From positions 1 to 57,785 of the forward strand of contig JAFYHU010000011.1 of NCBI GenBank assembly GCA_017538965.1: 57,785 bases of DNA. The letters are read 5' to 3'. Positions 8,758 through 17,900 of the stretch are shown in pieces (position 1 is the stretch's first letter; every line of letters begins with the position of its first letter). Origin of the DNA: Oscillospiraceae bacterium (GTDB lineage: Bacteria; Bacillota; Clostridia; Oscillospirales; Oscillospiraceae). The notes beneath the pieces were generated by a model. That model was not told the origin of the DNA and searched no databases. It saw nothing but the letters and a program-made list of their open reading frames with translations. Position numbers and translations under genes: made by a program.

Positions 8758-10107
8758 TTGACCGATGCGGATATGGCGGTCCGGATCGCACAGCTGGTAA
8801 AGGACGCCGGCGGAAGGGCTTTCTTCGTCGGCGGCTGCGTGCGCGACAGGCTGCTGGGCAGGGAAAACAAGGATATCGACATCGAGGTCCACGGCATCAC
8901 GCCGGAGACGCTGACCCGGCTCCTCGGGACGCTGGGCGAGCTGACTTCCTTCGGGAAAAGCTTCGGCGTCTTCGGTCTGCGGCACTGCGGGCTGGATATT
9001 GCCATGCCCCGCTCCGAACGTGCTTTCGGGCCCGGTCATCAGGACTTTGTCTGTACGCTCGACCCTTTCATCGGAACCCGTCAGGCCGCGCTGCGCCGTG
9101 ATTTTACCGTCAATGCCCTGATGCAGGATATCCTCACCGGGGAGATCATCGACCACTTCGACGGAATTGCCGACCTGGAAAAGCGCCGGATCCGGCACAT
9201 CGATGCCGTCCGCTTTGCCGAAGACCCGCTGCGGGTGCTGCGCGCCGCGCAGTTCGCCGCCCGCTTCGGATTCATGGTTACCCCCGAGACGGTCTCCGTA
9301 TGCCGGGAAATGGACCTGTCCGCTCTCTCGGCCGAACGGATCTTCGGAGAGCTGGAAAAAGCCCTTCTGAAGGCGGAACACCCTTCGGTTTTCTTTGCCG
9401 TTCTTCGCGAGATGGATCAGTTGGACTGCTGGTTTCCCGAGGTCCGGGATCTGATCGGCGTTCCGCAGCCCGCGAAATATCATCCCGAAGGGGACGTCTG
9501 GAACCACACCATGCTGGTGCTGGATCAGGCGGCCGTCCTGCGCGGGAAAGCCGAAGACCCGCTCGGTCTCATGCTGTCGGCGCTCTGCCATGATCTGGGA
9601 AAGCCCGCCGCAACCCGCGTGGAGGAGGACGGCCGTCTCCACGCCTTCGGTCACGACCGGAAGGGCGTATCGGTTTCCGAGCGCTTTCTCTCCCGCATCA
9701 CGCAGGAAAAGAAGAGGAAACAGTATGTGAAAAACATGGTTCTGCTGCACATGCTGCCGAACATGATGGCGCTTCAGAACGCCGGGCAGAAGGCGTTCAA
9801 CCGGCTCTTTGACCGGTCGGTCTCCCCCGGCGATCTTCTGCTGCTCTGCAAGGCCGACGTCCTCGGCAGCAGCACTGCTCCGGAAGATTATATCGGCACG
9901 GAGGCTTTTCTTCAGGAGCGTCTTTCGGTCTTCCGGGCCGTCATGGCGCAGCCGGGAATCACCGGTGCCGATCTGATTGCCGCCGGTTTTTCGCCGGGCG
10001 AGTCTTTTCACGAGGCGCTCAGCCTTGCCCACCGTCTTCAGCTTGCCGGCGTCGCTCGGGAACAGGCGCTCCCTCAGGTCCTCGCCTTTCTCCGCCGCAC
10101 GAAATAA
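8758..10107 (+). CDS. cca: CCA-adding tRNA nucleotidyltransferase with HD domain (TTG start)
   Basis: A 449-residue class II nucleotidyltransferase that builds or repairs the 3' CCA of tRNAs from CTP and ATP. The N-terminal head has FVGGCVRDRLLG and KDIDIEV (catalytic Asp pair), followed by RRDFTVNAL and the RRIRHID/EDPLRVLRAAQFAARF neck region. The C-terminal half holds an HD phosphohydrolase-like domain (HDLGKP; also WNHTMLVLD). The start is TTG with a GGGGGG-rich ribosome site about 10 bp upstream; no better in-frame ATG exists before the conserved GGC motif. It is a single-gene unit with a terminator at 10113. Poly(A) polymerase activity is the main alternative for this fold. Confidence 0.9.
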   Translation: MTDADMAVRIAQLVKDAGGRAFFVGGCVRDRLLGRENKDIDIEVHGITPETLTRLLGTLGELTSFGKSFGVFGLRHCGLDIAMPRSERAFGPGHQDFVCTLDPFIGTRQAALRRDFTVNALMQDILTGEIIDHFDGIADLEKRRIRHIDAVRFAEDPLRVLRAAQFAARFGFMVTPETVSVCREMDLSALSAERIFGELEKALLKAEHPSVFFAVLREMDQLDCWFPEVRDLIGVPQPAKYHPEGDVWNHTMLVLDQAAVLRGKAEDPLGLMLSALCHDLGKPAATRVEEDGRLHAFGHDRKGVSVSERFLSRITQEKKRKQYVKNMVLLHMLPNMMALQNAGQKAFNRLFDRSVSPGDLLLLCKADVLGSSTAPEDYIGTEAFLQERLSVFRAVMAQPGITGADLIAAGFSPGESFHEALSLAHRLQLAGVAREQALPQVLAFLRRTK

Positions 10108-10112
10108 ACGGA

Positions 10113-10146
10113 ACCCGCGCGCCTGACGGCGGGCGGGCTGTTTTTT
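10113..10146. terminator. Terminator between cca and xpt
   Basis: A GC-rich stem (CCCGCGCGCC / GGCGGGCGGG, one mismatch) with a TGAC loop and then TTTTTT on the plus strand. It ends cca, and its U-tract overlaps the xpt stop region. Confidence 0.75.
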
Positions 10147-10720
10147 ACTCTTCGCAGAATTCGATGCTGTCGTCGGTCATCGCGGCGATCCGCGCCAGCG
10201 ATTCCACCCGCATGCCCTCTTCCCGCAGCTGGTTTCCTCCGCCCTGAAAGACTTTTTCTATGGCGATTCCCGCACCGACGACGGTCGCTCCCGCCTGCCG
10301 CACCAGGTCCCGCAGTCCGCGGAGCGCGGCGCCGGTCGCCAGAAAATCATCCACAATCAGAACCCGATCCTGCGGCCCCAGATATTCCTTGGATACCAGA
10401 ACGGTATTGGTCCTGCCGTGGGTAAACGATTCGATCTCCACCGACCAGACATCGTCCGCAATGTTCTTTGTCTTGCTCTTCTTGGCAAACACCATCGGGC
10501 AGCCGAAAACATAGGCCGTCATGATGGCCAGCGCGATTCCGGATGCCTCGATCGTGAGAATCTTGTTGACGCCCTCTCCTTCAAACCGGCGTTTCAGCTC
10601 CTGTGCCATTTCAAAGCTGAGCTGCGGGTCAATCCGATGGTTCAGAAAGCTGTCCACCTTCAAAATACCGCCGGGTCTGACCTCTCCGTCCTTTTTGATT
10701 TTCTCTTCCAGCAGTTTCAT
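10145..10720 (-). CDS. xpt: Xanthine phosphoribosyltransferase
   Basis: A 191-residue enzyme that salvages xanthine to XMP using PRPP. It starts MKLLEEKIKKDGEVRPGG and carries the PRPP-binding loop VLIVDDFLATGAA. GIALAIMTAYVFGCPMVFAKK also fits the Xpt/PurR-like type I PRTase group. The open frame extends further upstream to 10828, but AGGAGG 7 bp before the ATG at 10720 and the usual family length of about 190 decide the start. No guanine riboswitch is visible in the short upstream region, unlike many xpt genes of Bacillota. It lies behind rpmB on the same strand, separated by that gene's terminator. Confidence 0.93.
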   Translation of the reverse strand: MKLLEEKIKKDGEVRPGGILKVDSFLNHRIDPQLSFEMAQELKRRFEGEGVNKILTIEASGIALAIMTAYVFGCPMVFAKKSKTKNIADDVWSVEIESFTHGRTNTVLVSKEYLGPQDRVLIVDDFLATGAALRGLRDLVRQAGATVVGAGIAIEKVFQGGGNQLREEGMRVESLARIAAMTDDSIEFCEE

Positions 10721-10775
10721 GGTTCTGCCTCCTGTTCTGCTTTTCGATGTTCCGGGGAAAAACGAGAAAAAATAC

Positions 10776-10811
10776 CGAAAAAGCCCGTCGCGGGTTTTGT
10801 GCGACAGGCTT
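10776..10811 (-). terminator. Terminator of rpmB
   Basis: On the minus strand AAGCCTGTCGC and GCGACGGGCTT pair over 11 bp with one G-U, a 9-nt loop, then TTTTT. It sits 18 bp after the rpmB stop. Confidence 0.85.
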
Positions 10812-10828
10812 GATCGGGTAATGTTCAA

Positions 10829-11017
10829 TTACACAGCGCGGGTGACCTTTCCGCTGCGCAGGCAGCGCGTGCAGACATAAACGTGTTTGGGCGTTCCGTC
10901 AACAATGGCCTTGACGCGCTTCACATTCGGCTTCCAAGTACGGTTGGAGCGTCTGTGAGAATGGCTGACCTGAATACCGAAGGCCACATCCTTGTCACAG
11001 AACTGGCACTTTGCCAT
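10829..11017 (-). CDS. rpmB: 50S ribosomal protein L28 (zinc-ribbon form)
   Basis: A 62-residue L28 of the large subunit. It opens MAKCQFCDKDVAFG and contains SHSHRRSNRTWKPN. Both CxxC pairs are present (CQFC near the N-terminus, CTRC near the C-terminus), so this is the C+ form expected to bind zinc. Many Bacillota also carry a C- paralogue used under zinc starvation; none is seen here. It is a single-gene transcript with promoter 11067-11095, ribosome site AGGAGGTG and its own terminator. Confidence 0.97.
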   Translation of the reverse strand: MAKCQFCDKDVAFGIQVSHSHRRSNRTWKPNVKRVKAIVDGTPKHVYVCTRCLRSGKVTRAV

Positions 11018-11066
11018 ATCTGAAGCACCTCCTTGCTCATGTTTGCTGTAAAAAGACAGCTTTCAT

Positions 11067-11095
11067 ATAATAGCAGACCGCGTTCCGAAAAGCAA
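11067..11095 (-). promoter_or_regulatory. Promoter of rpmB
   Basis: Minus strand TTGCTT (11090-11095), 17 bp, TATTAT (11067-11072). Confidence 0.7.
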
Positions 11096-11150
11096 GCACT
11101 TTTTTCCGGCTTTCTTCACATTTTACGCCCGGGTGCGTGTAAAATTGTAC

Positions 11151-11179
11151 TTGCCAAAAGGAGCATGCCTCTTTATAAT
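11151..11179 (+). promoter_or_regulatory. Promoter of the hprK-murB-rapZ-whiA-dnaE operon
   Basis: TTGCCA (11151-11156), 17 bp, TATAAT (11174-11179), 49 bp before hprK. No other promoter or terminator is obvious until after dnaE. Confidence 0.75.
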
Positions 11180-11227
11180 GGAAGCAGAAGAAAATCCGTA
11201 TGAGAATCTGACGGGAGGACGCTGATC

Positions 11228-12169
11228 ATGCGCACAAAATACACGGTTCCGCTGAAAACCATTGTAAAGGAAATGAACCTGAAGCCCCTGCATCTGTCGA
11301 AGGATTACGAAACCGCCGTTCTGACGATGGCGGATGTCAACCGGCCTGCCATGCAGCTGACCGGCTTCTATGATTATTTTGACCCGAAACGCATCCAGGT
11401 CATCGGCCGCGTCGAGACCACCTATCTGGAAACCCTCAGCCATGAAGACCGCCTGCAGGCCTTCGACCGCTTCATGACTTACGACATTGCCGGGCTTGTC
11501 ATCTGCCACGGCTGCGAACCCTTCTCCGAATGCCTTGAGATGGCGGAAAAGCACGACCGCAACGTGTTCTACATCGAGACCGACACCTCGGAGTTTCAGG
11601 CCCGCATCATTTTCCTGCTGCATGACTATTTGGCGCCCCGGCTCACCACCCACGGCGTGCTGGTGGATGTCTACGGCGAAGGCCTGCTGCTCACGGGAGA
11701 CAGCGGCATCGGAAAAAGCGAAACCGCGCTCGAACTCATCAAGCGCGGCCACCGTCTGGTCGCGGACGACGCGGTCGAGATCAAGCTGATCGACGAGAAT
11801 GTCCTCGTCGGCACCGCCCCGGAGATTATCCGCTATTATATGGAGCTGCGCGGCATCGGCGTCATCAATGTGCGCCACCTCTACGGCGTCGGCGCGGTCA
11901 AGCCCGCAACCAGCATCGACCTGGTTGTCAGGATGGAAAACTGGGTCAACGGCAAGGCCTATGACCGTCTCGGCCTTGTGAGCGAGACCGAGGAAATCCT
12001 CGGTGTGCGCCTGCCGGCGGTCACGATTCCCGTCACGCCGGGCAGAAACCTGGCCGTCATTCTGGAGCTGGCCGCCATGAACAACCGCCAGAAGAAGCTG
12101 GGCTACAACGCCGCCGAAATGCTCGCCGCCGAGCATGACCGCGCCATCGATCACGGCGGCGCGTTCTGA
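11228..12169 (+). CDS. hprK: HPr kinase/phosphorylase
   Basis: A 313-residue bifunctional enzyme that phosphorylates and dephosphorylates Ser46 of HPr, the switch of carbon catabolite control in Bacillota. The C-terminal catalytic domain starts with Walker A GDSGIGKSETAL (about residue 157), followed by VADDAVEI and the family signature MELRGIGVINV with the downstream K3-type loop near TEEILGVRLP. The N-terminal DRTGG-like domain covers about residues 1-130. The length is normal. It heads the operon, 13 bp before murB. Its presence implies that the cell runs a PTS. Confidence 0.96.
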   Translation: MRTKYTVPLKTIVKEMNLKPLHLSKDYETAVLTMADVNRPAMQLTGFYDYFDPKRIQVIGRVETTYLETLSHEDRLQAFDRFMTYDIAGLVICHGCEPFSECLEMAEKHDRNVFYIETDTSEFQARIIFLLHDYLAPRLTTHGVLVDVYGEGLLLTGDSGIGKSETALELIKRGHRLVADDAVEIKLIDENVLVGTAPEIIRYYMELRGIGVINVRHLYGVGAVKPATSIDLVVRMENWVNGKAYDRLGLVSETEEILGVRLPAVTIPVTPGRNLAVILELAAMNNRQKKLGYNAAEMLAAEHDRAIDHGGAF

Positions 12170-12182
12170 GGAGATCCGAAAA

Positions 12183-13172
12183 ATGGAAACTGTTGAAAAC
12201 GCCGTCCGGGCCGTGAAAGAGCAGCTTCCCGGCATGAAGCTGCTGGAGAATGAACCGATGTCTCTCCACTCGTCCTTCCGGATCGGCGGTCCTGCCCGGG
12301 TCATTGCCTTTCCTTCGGACGTTACCGGCCTTACAAGGCTCTGCGACATTCTGAAGGAACATCATGTCGCGCCCTTCCTTCTCGGGAACGGAACCAACAT
12401 TCTTTTTCCCGATGAGGGTCTGCAGGACCTCTTTCTCGTCAGCACCGAGCGTCTGCAGAAGCTTTTCCTGCTGCCGGACGGCGCCGTCTATGCGGAATCC
12501 GGTGTTTCTCTTGCCCGCCTTGCTGCCTTCGCCCAGGAGAACGGCCTGTCCGGCCTTGAGTTTGCCGGCGGGATCCCCGGCACGGTAGGCGGCGGCTGCA
12601 TCATGAATGCCGGCGCCTACGGCGGCGAGCTGAAGGACGTCGTCGAAAGCGTCGTCTACCTCTATGTTCCCGACCAGACCCTGTATGAGCTTCCCAATGC
12701 AGACTGCGGCTTTTCGTACCGGACGAGCTTTTTTCAGAAGACCCCCGGCTGCGTTCTTCTCAGCGCGGTCTTCCGGCTGAAGCCGGATGACAGGCTCGCG
12801 ATTTCCGAACGCATGCAGGAGCTCTCCGAAAAGCGCCGTTCCAAACAGCCTCTCGATCTCCCCTCTGCCGGCAGCGCTTTCCGGCGTCCGGAAGGCCATT
12901 TCGCCGCCCGGCTGATCGAGGATGCCGGTCTGAAAGGCTATGCGGTCGGGGATGCGCAGGTTTCCGAGAAGCATGCCGGCTTTGTCGTCAACCGCGGGCA
13001 CGCCTCTTCCCACGAGGTCTACGACCTGATGATGCATGTGCGCAGCGAGGTGTATCGCCGCAGCGGCGTTTTCCTGGAGCCGGAGATCATCATTCTCCCG
13101 CCGGACTATCATTTGGATGACAACGGCCCGAAGATCCCGCGGAACCGAGTAGTTGAATTCGGGGGAAATTAA
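12183..13172 (+). CDS. murB: UDP-N-acetylenolpyruvoylglucosamine reductase
   Basis: A 329-residue cytoplasmic FAD enzyme that reduces enolpyruvyl-UDP-GlcNAc to UDP-MurNAc in peptidoglycan synthesis. FAD-binding features are SSFRIGGPARVIAFP, LGNGTNILF and GLEFAGGIPGTVGGG(C)IMNAGAYGGE. The substrate-binding end is SAGSAFRRPEG and the C-terminal SEKHAGFVVN. This is the shorter type IIb-like MurB seen in Bacillota. An upstream in-frame start overlaps hprK, but the ATG at 12183 follows GAGGAG at good spacing and begins a family-typical N-terminus. It is followed by rapZ with only 1 bp between stop and start. Confidence 0.96.
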   Translation: METVENAVRAVKEQLPGMKLLENEPMSLHSSFRIGGPARVIAFPSDVTGLTRLCDILKEHHVAPFLLGNGTNILFPDEGLQDLFLVSTERLQKLFLLPDGAVYAESGVSLARLAAFAQENGLSGLEFAGGIPGTVGGGCIMNAGAYGGELKDVVESVVYLYVPDQTLYELPNADCGFSYRTSFFQKTPGCVLLSAVFRLKPDDRLAISERMQELSEKRRSKQPLDLPSAGSAFRRPEGHFAARLIEDAGLKGYAVGDAQVSEKHAGFVVNRGHASSHEVYDLMMHVRSEVYRRSGVFLEPEIIILPPDYHLDDNGPKIPRNRVVEFGGN

Positions 13173-13173
13173 A

Positions 13174-14031
13174 GTGGAATTTCTGATTATTACCGGGCTG
13201 TCCGGTGCGGGCAAGACCCGTGCGGCCGATGTGCTGGAGGATCTGGATTATTACTGCGTCGACAACATGCCCGTTGCCCTGATGCCGCGTTTTGCCGAGC
13301 TGTGTCTGGATACCCGCGGCCGCTATGAAAAGGTCGCTCTGGTGACCGATACCCGGGACCGCGAAGGTTTCGGCGAGCTGCTGAACACCATCGAGGACCT
13401 GCGGAAGATGGAATGCTCCGTCCGGATCCTCTACATGGATGCGGACATTCCGACGCTGGTTCGCCGGTACAAGGAATCCCGCCGCCCGCATCCTCTGGCG
13501 GAACCCGGCATGAGCATGGAGGATGCCGTCCGCCGGGAAGAAGAGTTGCTTGCTCCGGTCCGGGCAGCCGCCGACTATGTTGTCAACAGCTCCTCCATGA
13601 CGCTCGGCGCTCTTCAGAACCGGCTCTTTTCTCTCTTTGCCGGGGAAGACGGCAAGCGGGATCTCGCCGTGACAGTCATGTCCTTCGGTTTTAAACACGG
13701 CATTCCGCTGGAGGCGGACCTGGTGTTTGACGTGCGTTTCCTGCCGAATCCCTTTTATGTGGAATCCCTGCAGCCGCTCAGCGGTCTGGATCGGCCCGTC
13801 GCGGAGTATGTGTTCCGTCACGCGCAGACCCGGGAATTTCTGGAAAAGCTCGAGGATATGATCGCGTTCCTGCTTCCTTATTATAAAGAGGAAGGGAAAC
13901 TGTCCCTGACGGTTGCCATCGGCTGCACCGGCGGCCGCCACCGCAGCGTCGCCATTGCCTCTGCCCTGCACCAGCATCTGCTCGCCAACGGGGTCAATTC
14001 CGTCAACGTCAACCGGGATATCGATAAGTAA
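13174..14031 (+). CDS. rapZ: RNase adapter / nucleotide-binding protein RapZ (GTG start)
   Basis: A 285-residue YvcJ/RapZ-family P-loop protein. The N-terminal domain carries ITGLSGAGKTRAA (Walker A ends in Thr rather than the more common Ser) and DNMPVALMP. The C-terminal domain contains SFGFKHGIP, DVRFLPNPFY and IGCTGGRHRSVAIA, the signatures of this family. In enteric bacteria RapZ controls GlmZ RNA and GlcN6P synthesis; in Bacillota its role is less clear (cell-wall and competence links). The GTG at 13174 after GGGGG fits; an in-frame TTG at 13153 inside murB is less likely. The usual partner yvcK/glmR is missing downstream. Confidence 0.94.
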   Translation: MEFLIITGLSGAGKTRAADVLEDLDYYCVDNMPVALMPRFAELCLDTRGRYEKVALVTDTRDREGFGELLNTIEDLRKMECSVRILYMDADIPTLVRRYKESRRPHPLAEPGMSMEDAVRREEELLAPVRAAADYVVNSSSMTLGALQNRLFSLFAGEDGKRDLAVTVMSFGFKHGIPLEADLVFDVRFLPNPFYVESLQPLSGLDRPVAEYVFRHAQTREFLEKLEDMIAFLLPYYKEEGKLSLTVAIGCTGGRHRSVAIASALHQHLLANGVNSVNVNRDIDK

Positions 14032-14065
14032 GGCAGCGAGATCAACGGAAAGAAAGGGGTCCGTC

Positions 14066-14980
14066 ATGTCCTTTTCATCGGAAGTAAAAACAGAATGCTG
14101 TCAGATCCGTTTCGACCGGCGCAGCCTTGCCATTGCAGAATGCTACGGCATTCTGCTTTATTGCAATACCTTCCGCGCTTCGGAAATCCGCATCATCACG
14201 GCCTGCGGAGATTTTGCCGACCGGCTTCCCCGGCTGTTCCGCAAGGCCTTTTCTCTGGGTTTTGACCAGCTTCCGCCGGAAAACGCCGTGGGAAAACGCA
14301 GCTTCTGTATCCGCGATCACGAAAAGATTCTCCGCATTCTCGAATGCTTCGGCGCGGACGAAAAGAGTCTGCTGTCCCACCATGTCAATTTCGGCATTCT
14401 CGAGGAGCCCGGCTGTCCGGAGGCCTTCGTCCGGGGTGCCTTTCTTGCCGGCGGGAGTGTGACCGATCCCGAAAAGCGTTTTCATCTGGAGCTTGCCACC
14501 AGCCACCGGAGCGTCTGCCGCGAGCTGCGGTCGATCCTGCTCGAGCTGGAGCTCGAACCGAAGGAGGCCGCCCGCGGCGCCCATACGCTTCTGTATTTCA
14601 AAAAGGCCGATCAGATTTCCGATTTTCTCGCCCGGATCGGCGCACAGGTCTCTTCGATGCACATCATCACCGCCAAGGTCGAGAAAGAGATGCGCAATAC
14701 CGTCACCCGCCAGATCAACTGTGATTCCGCCAATGCCGACAAAACCGTTACCGCCGCCATGCGCCAGAACGAGGCCATTCGAAGGGTGCTGAAGCGGGAC
14801 GGTCTGGATGCGCTTCCCGAAGCGCTCCGGGATGCCGCGCTTCTGCGTCTGGCCAACCCCGAGGCAAGCCTCGCCGATCTTGCCCTGCTTTCGAATCCTC
14901 CGGTGACGAAAAGCTGTCTTTCCCATCGGCTGAACAAGATCATTCTTCTTGCCGGGGAGGAGGGGGAGGATTCGCCGTGA
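14066..14980 (+). CDS. whiA: DNA-binding protein WhiA
   Basis: A 304-residue WhiA. The N-terminal part is a LAGLIDADG-homing-endonuclease-like fold (CYGILLYCNTF, GAFLAGGSVTDPEKRFHLE) without the nuclease residues. The C-terminal part has a helix-turn-helix region (RRVLKRDGLDALPEALR, LADLALLSNPPVTKS). In Bacillota WhiA affects cell division and chromosome segregation; in actinobacteria it activates sporulation genes. The ATG at 14066 behind AAAGAAAGG is chosen because the sequence from MSFSSEVKTE is the family N-terminus; the frame extends into rapZ without homology. It overlaps dnaE by 4 bp (GTGA). Confidence 0.95.
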   Translation: MSFSSEVKTECCQIRFDRRSLAIAECYGILLYCNTFRASEIRIITACGDFADRLPRLFRKAFSLGFDQLPPENAVGKRSFCIRDHEKILRILECFGADEKSLLSHHVNFGILEEPGCPEAFVRGAFLAGGSVTDPEKRFHLELATSHRSVCRELRSILLELELEPKEAARGAHTLLYFKKADQISDFLARIGAQVSSMHIITAKVEKEMRNTVTRQINCDSANADKTVTAAMRQNEAIRRVLKRDGLDALPEALRDAALLRLANPEASLADLALLSNPPVTKSCLSHRLNKIILLAGEEGEDSP

Positions 14981-17900
14981 GCTTCGTTCATCTCCATGTT
15001 CATACCGAATACTCGCTTCTGGACGGCTTCTGCCGCATTGATCAGATTGCCGCGCGGGCCCGCTCCCTCGGGCAGGCCGCCATTGCCGTCACCGACCACG
15101 GAGTCATGTACGGCGCCGTGGCCTTTTACCGTGCCTGTCAGAAGGAAGGCATCCGTCCGATCATCGGCTGCGAAGTCTATGTCGCGCCCCGGAGCCGCTT
15201 TGACAAGGAACACGGGATCGACAACAACTATTCCCACCTGATTCTCCTCTGCAAGGACGAAACCGGATACCGCAATCTCTGCGCGCTGGTCAGCGCCGGC
15301 TTTATCGAGGGCTTCTATCAGCGGCCCCGCATCGACTGGGAACTTCTGCACGCCCATGCCGAGGGCCTGATCTGTCTGTCCGGCTGTCTGGCCGGGGAAA
15401 TCCCGCAGGCGATTCTGAACGGCAATGCTGCGAAGGCGAAATCCCGCGCTCTGAAGCTTCGCGAGCTCTTCGGGGAGGACTTTTATCTGGAAATCCAGAA
15501 TCACGGGATTCCGGAAGAGGCCAGAGTTGCCGAAGGTCTCGTTTCGCTCAGCCGCGAAACCGGCATTCCTTTGGTTCTGACCAACGATGCCCACTATCTC
15601 GGGAAGGAAGACGCCTATTACCAGGATGTCCTGATGTGCATCCAGACCGGCAAGACGGTGGACGATCCGAACCGCATGCGTTTTGAAACGCAGGAGTTCT
15701 ACCTGAAGAGCGAAGCCGAAATGCGCAGTCTCTTCCCCTCCCTTGCCGAGGCTGCGGACAATACCGCCCTCATCGCGGACCGCTGCCGTTTTGATTTTGA
15801 ATTCGGCAACTATCATCTGCCCCGTTTCCGCCTGCCGAACGGCGAGACCGACAGCGCCGCCTACCTGCGCAGGCTCTGTGCCGAGGGTTTTGCCAGGCGC
15901 TATCCCGATCGACCCGAAGTCCGTCAGCAGCTGGATTACGAACTGGACATGATTCAGAAAATGGGTTTTGTCGACTATTTCCTGATCGTGTCCGATTTCA
16001 TCGCCTATGCCCGCCGCAACGGGATCCCCGTCGGTCCCGGCCGCGGCAGTGCCGCCGGCAGCGTAGTGGCCTACTGCCTGTATATCACCGATGTCGACCC
16101 CATCAAGTATTCCCTGTTCTTTGAGCGTTTTCTGAATCCCGAACGCGTCTCCATGCCGGACATTGACGTCGACTTCTGTGTCAACCGCCGCGGGGAAGTC
16201 ATTGATTATGTAAACCGTTTCTACGGTTCAGATCACGTTGCCCAGATCGTCACCTTCGGCACCATGGCCGCCCGTGCGGCCATCCGGGATGTCGGTCGCG
16301 TCCTCAACATGAGTTACGCGGAGACCGATGCCGTAGCCAAGCAGGTTCCCACCGCGCTGAACATGACCATCGAAGAAGCCCTGCGCCTCTCCCGTCCGCT
16401 GAAGGAAATGGTGGAGAGCAGCGAGGCGACCCGGCGTCTGATCGATGTCGCCAGAGCGCTCGAAGGGACGCCGCGGCATGCCTCGACCCACGCGGCCGGC
16501 GTGGTTATTACCGAGCGTCCGGTCTGTGAATATGTGCCCCTGGCCAAAAACGACGAATCCGTCGTCTGCCAGTATCCCATGACGACGCTGGAAGAACTCG
16601 GCCTGCTGAAGATGGACTTCCTCGGTCTTCGAAATCTTACGGTCCTCGAGGACGCGGCGGAACTTGTCCGGCAGAAGGAGCCGGATTTCCGCGTTGAGAC
16701 GATCCCCGAAGAAGATCCCGCCGTCTTCGAAATGCTCTCCGAAGGGCAGACCGTCGGCGTCTTCCAGCTGGAAAGCGTCGGTATGACCGGTGTCTGCACC
16801 AATCTCCGTCCGAAGAGCATCGAAGACATCACCGCCGTCGTCGCCCTGTACCGCCCCGGCCCGATGGACAGCATTCCCCGCTTCATTGAATGCTCCCGCC
16901 ATCCGGAGCACGTCCGGTACAAACACCCCCTGCTCCGTCCGATCCTCGAAGTCACCTACGGCTGCATTGTCTACCAGGAGCAGGTGATCGAGATTTTCCG
17001 CCAGCTGGCCGGTTTCTCTCTCGGGCAGGCGGACATGATCCGCCGGGCCATGAGCAAAAAGAAGCACGCCGTCATCGATGCCGAACGCGTTGCCTTTGTC
17101 CGGGGCGATCCGAAGCGCGGGATTGCCGGCGCCGTCGCAAACGGCGTTCCGGAAGAGATTGCCGACAGCATTTATGACGAAATCCTGGATTTTGCCAGCT
17201 ATGCCTTCAACAAGGCCCATGCCGTCTGCTATGCCATCGTTGCCTATCGGACCGCCTACATGAAGCGGCATTATCCCGGCGAGTATATGGCGGCGCTGCT
17301 TTCCTCCGTTCTGGATAACGGACAGAAGATTGCCGAGTATACCGCGGAATGCCGCGATCGCGGTCTGCAGCTGCTGCCCCCGGATGTCAACGAATCCCAG
17401 GCCGGATTCTCCGTATCCGGAAGCAACATCCGTTTCGGTCTGGCCGCCATCAAGGGCATCGGCCGCAACGCCGTGGCCCAGCTCGTCGCCGAACGGAAAT
17501 CCGGCGGTCCCTTCCGCAGCCTTGAGGATTTCCTGCGCCGCATGAACGGGAAGGATTTCAACCGGCGTGCGGTGGAAAATCTGATTCTCTGCGGCGGCTT
17601 TGATTCCATGGGCCATTCCCGCAAAGCCATGGTTTCCGTTGCCGGCCCGCTGATCGACAGCATCGCCCGGGAAACCCGCGACAACCTCTCCGGTCAGATT
17701 GACCTCTTCGGCGGCTGGGACGACGGGCAGGAAACCGCGGTCTCCGACAGCATCCCGATTCCCGACATCGAGGATTATCCTCCCCGGGAGCGCATGGCCA
17801 GGGAAAAGGAACTGACCGGCCTCTATCTCAGCGGTCACCCCATGGACGAATATCGCCTGGCGGTCCGCCGGGCCGGCGCCGTTCCCGCCGCCGCTGTCGT

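Noticed and set aside
10721-10828. Guanine riboswitch upstream of xpt
   Set aside because: The region contains the rpmB terminator and a short AT-rich leader; no purine-aptamer loops are present.
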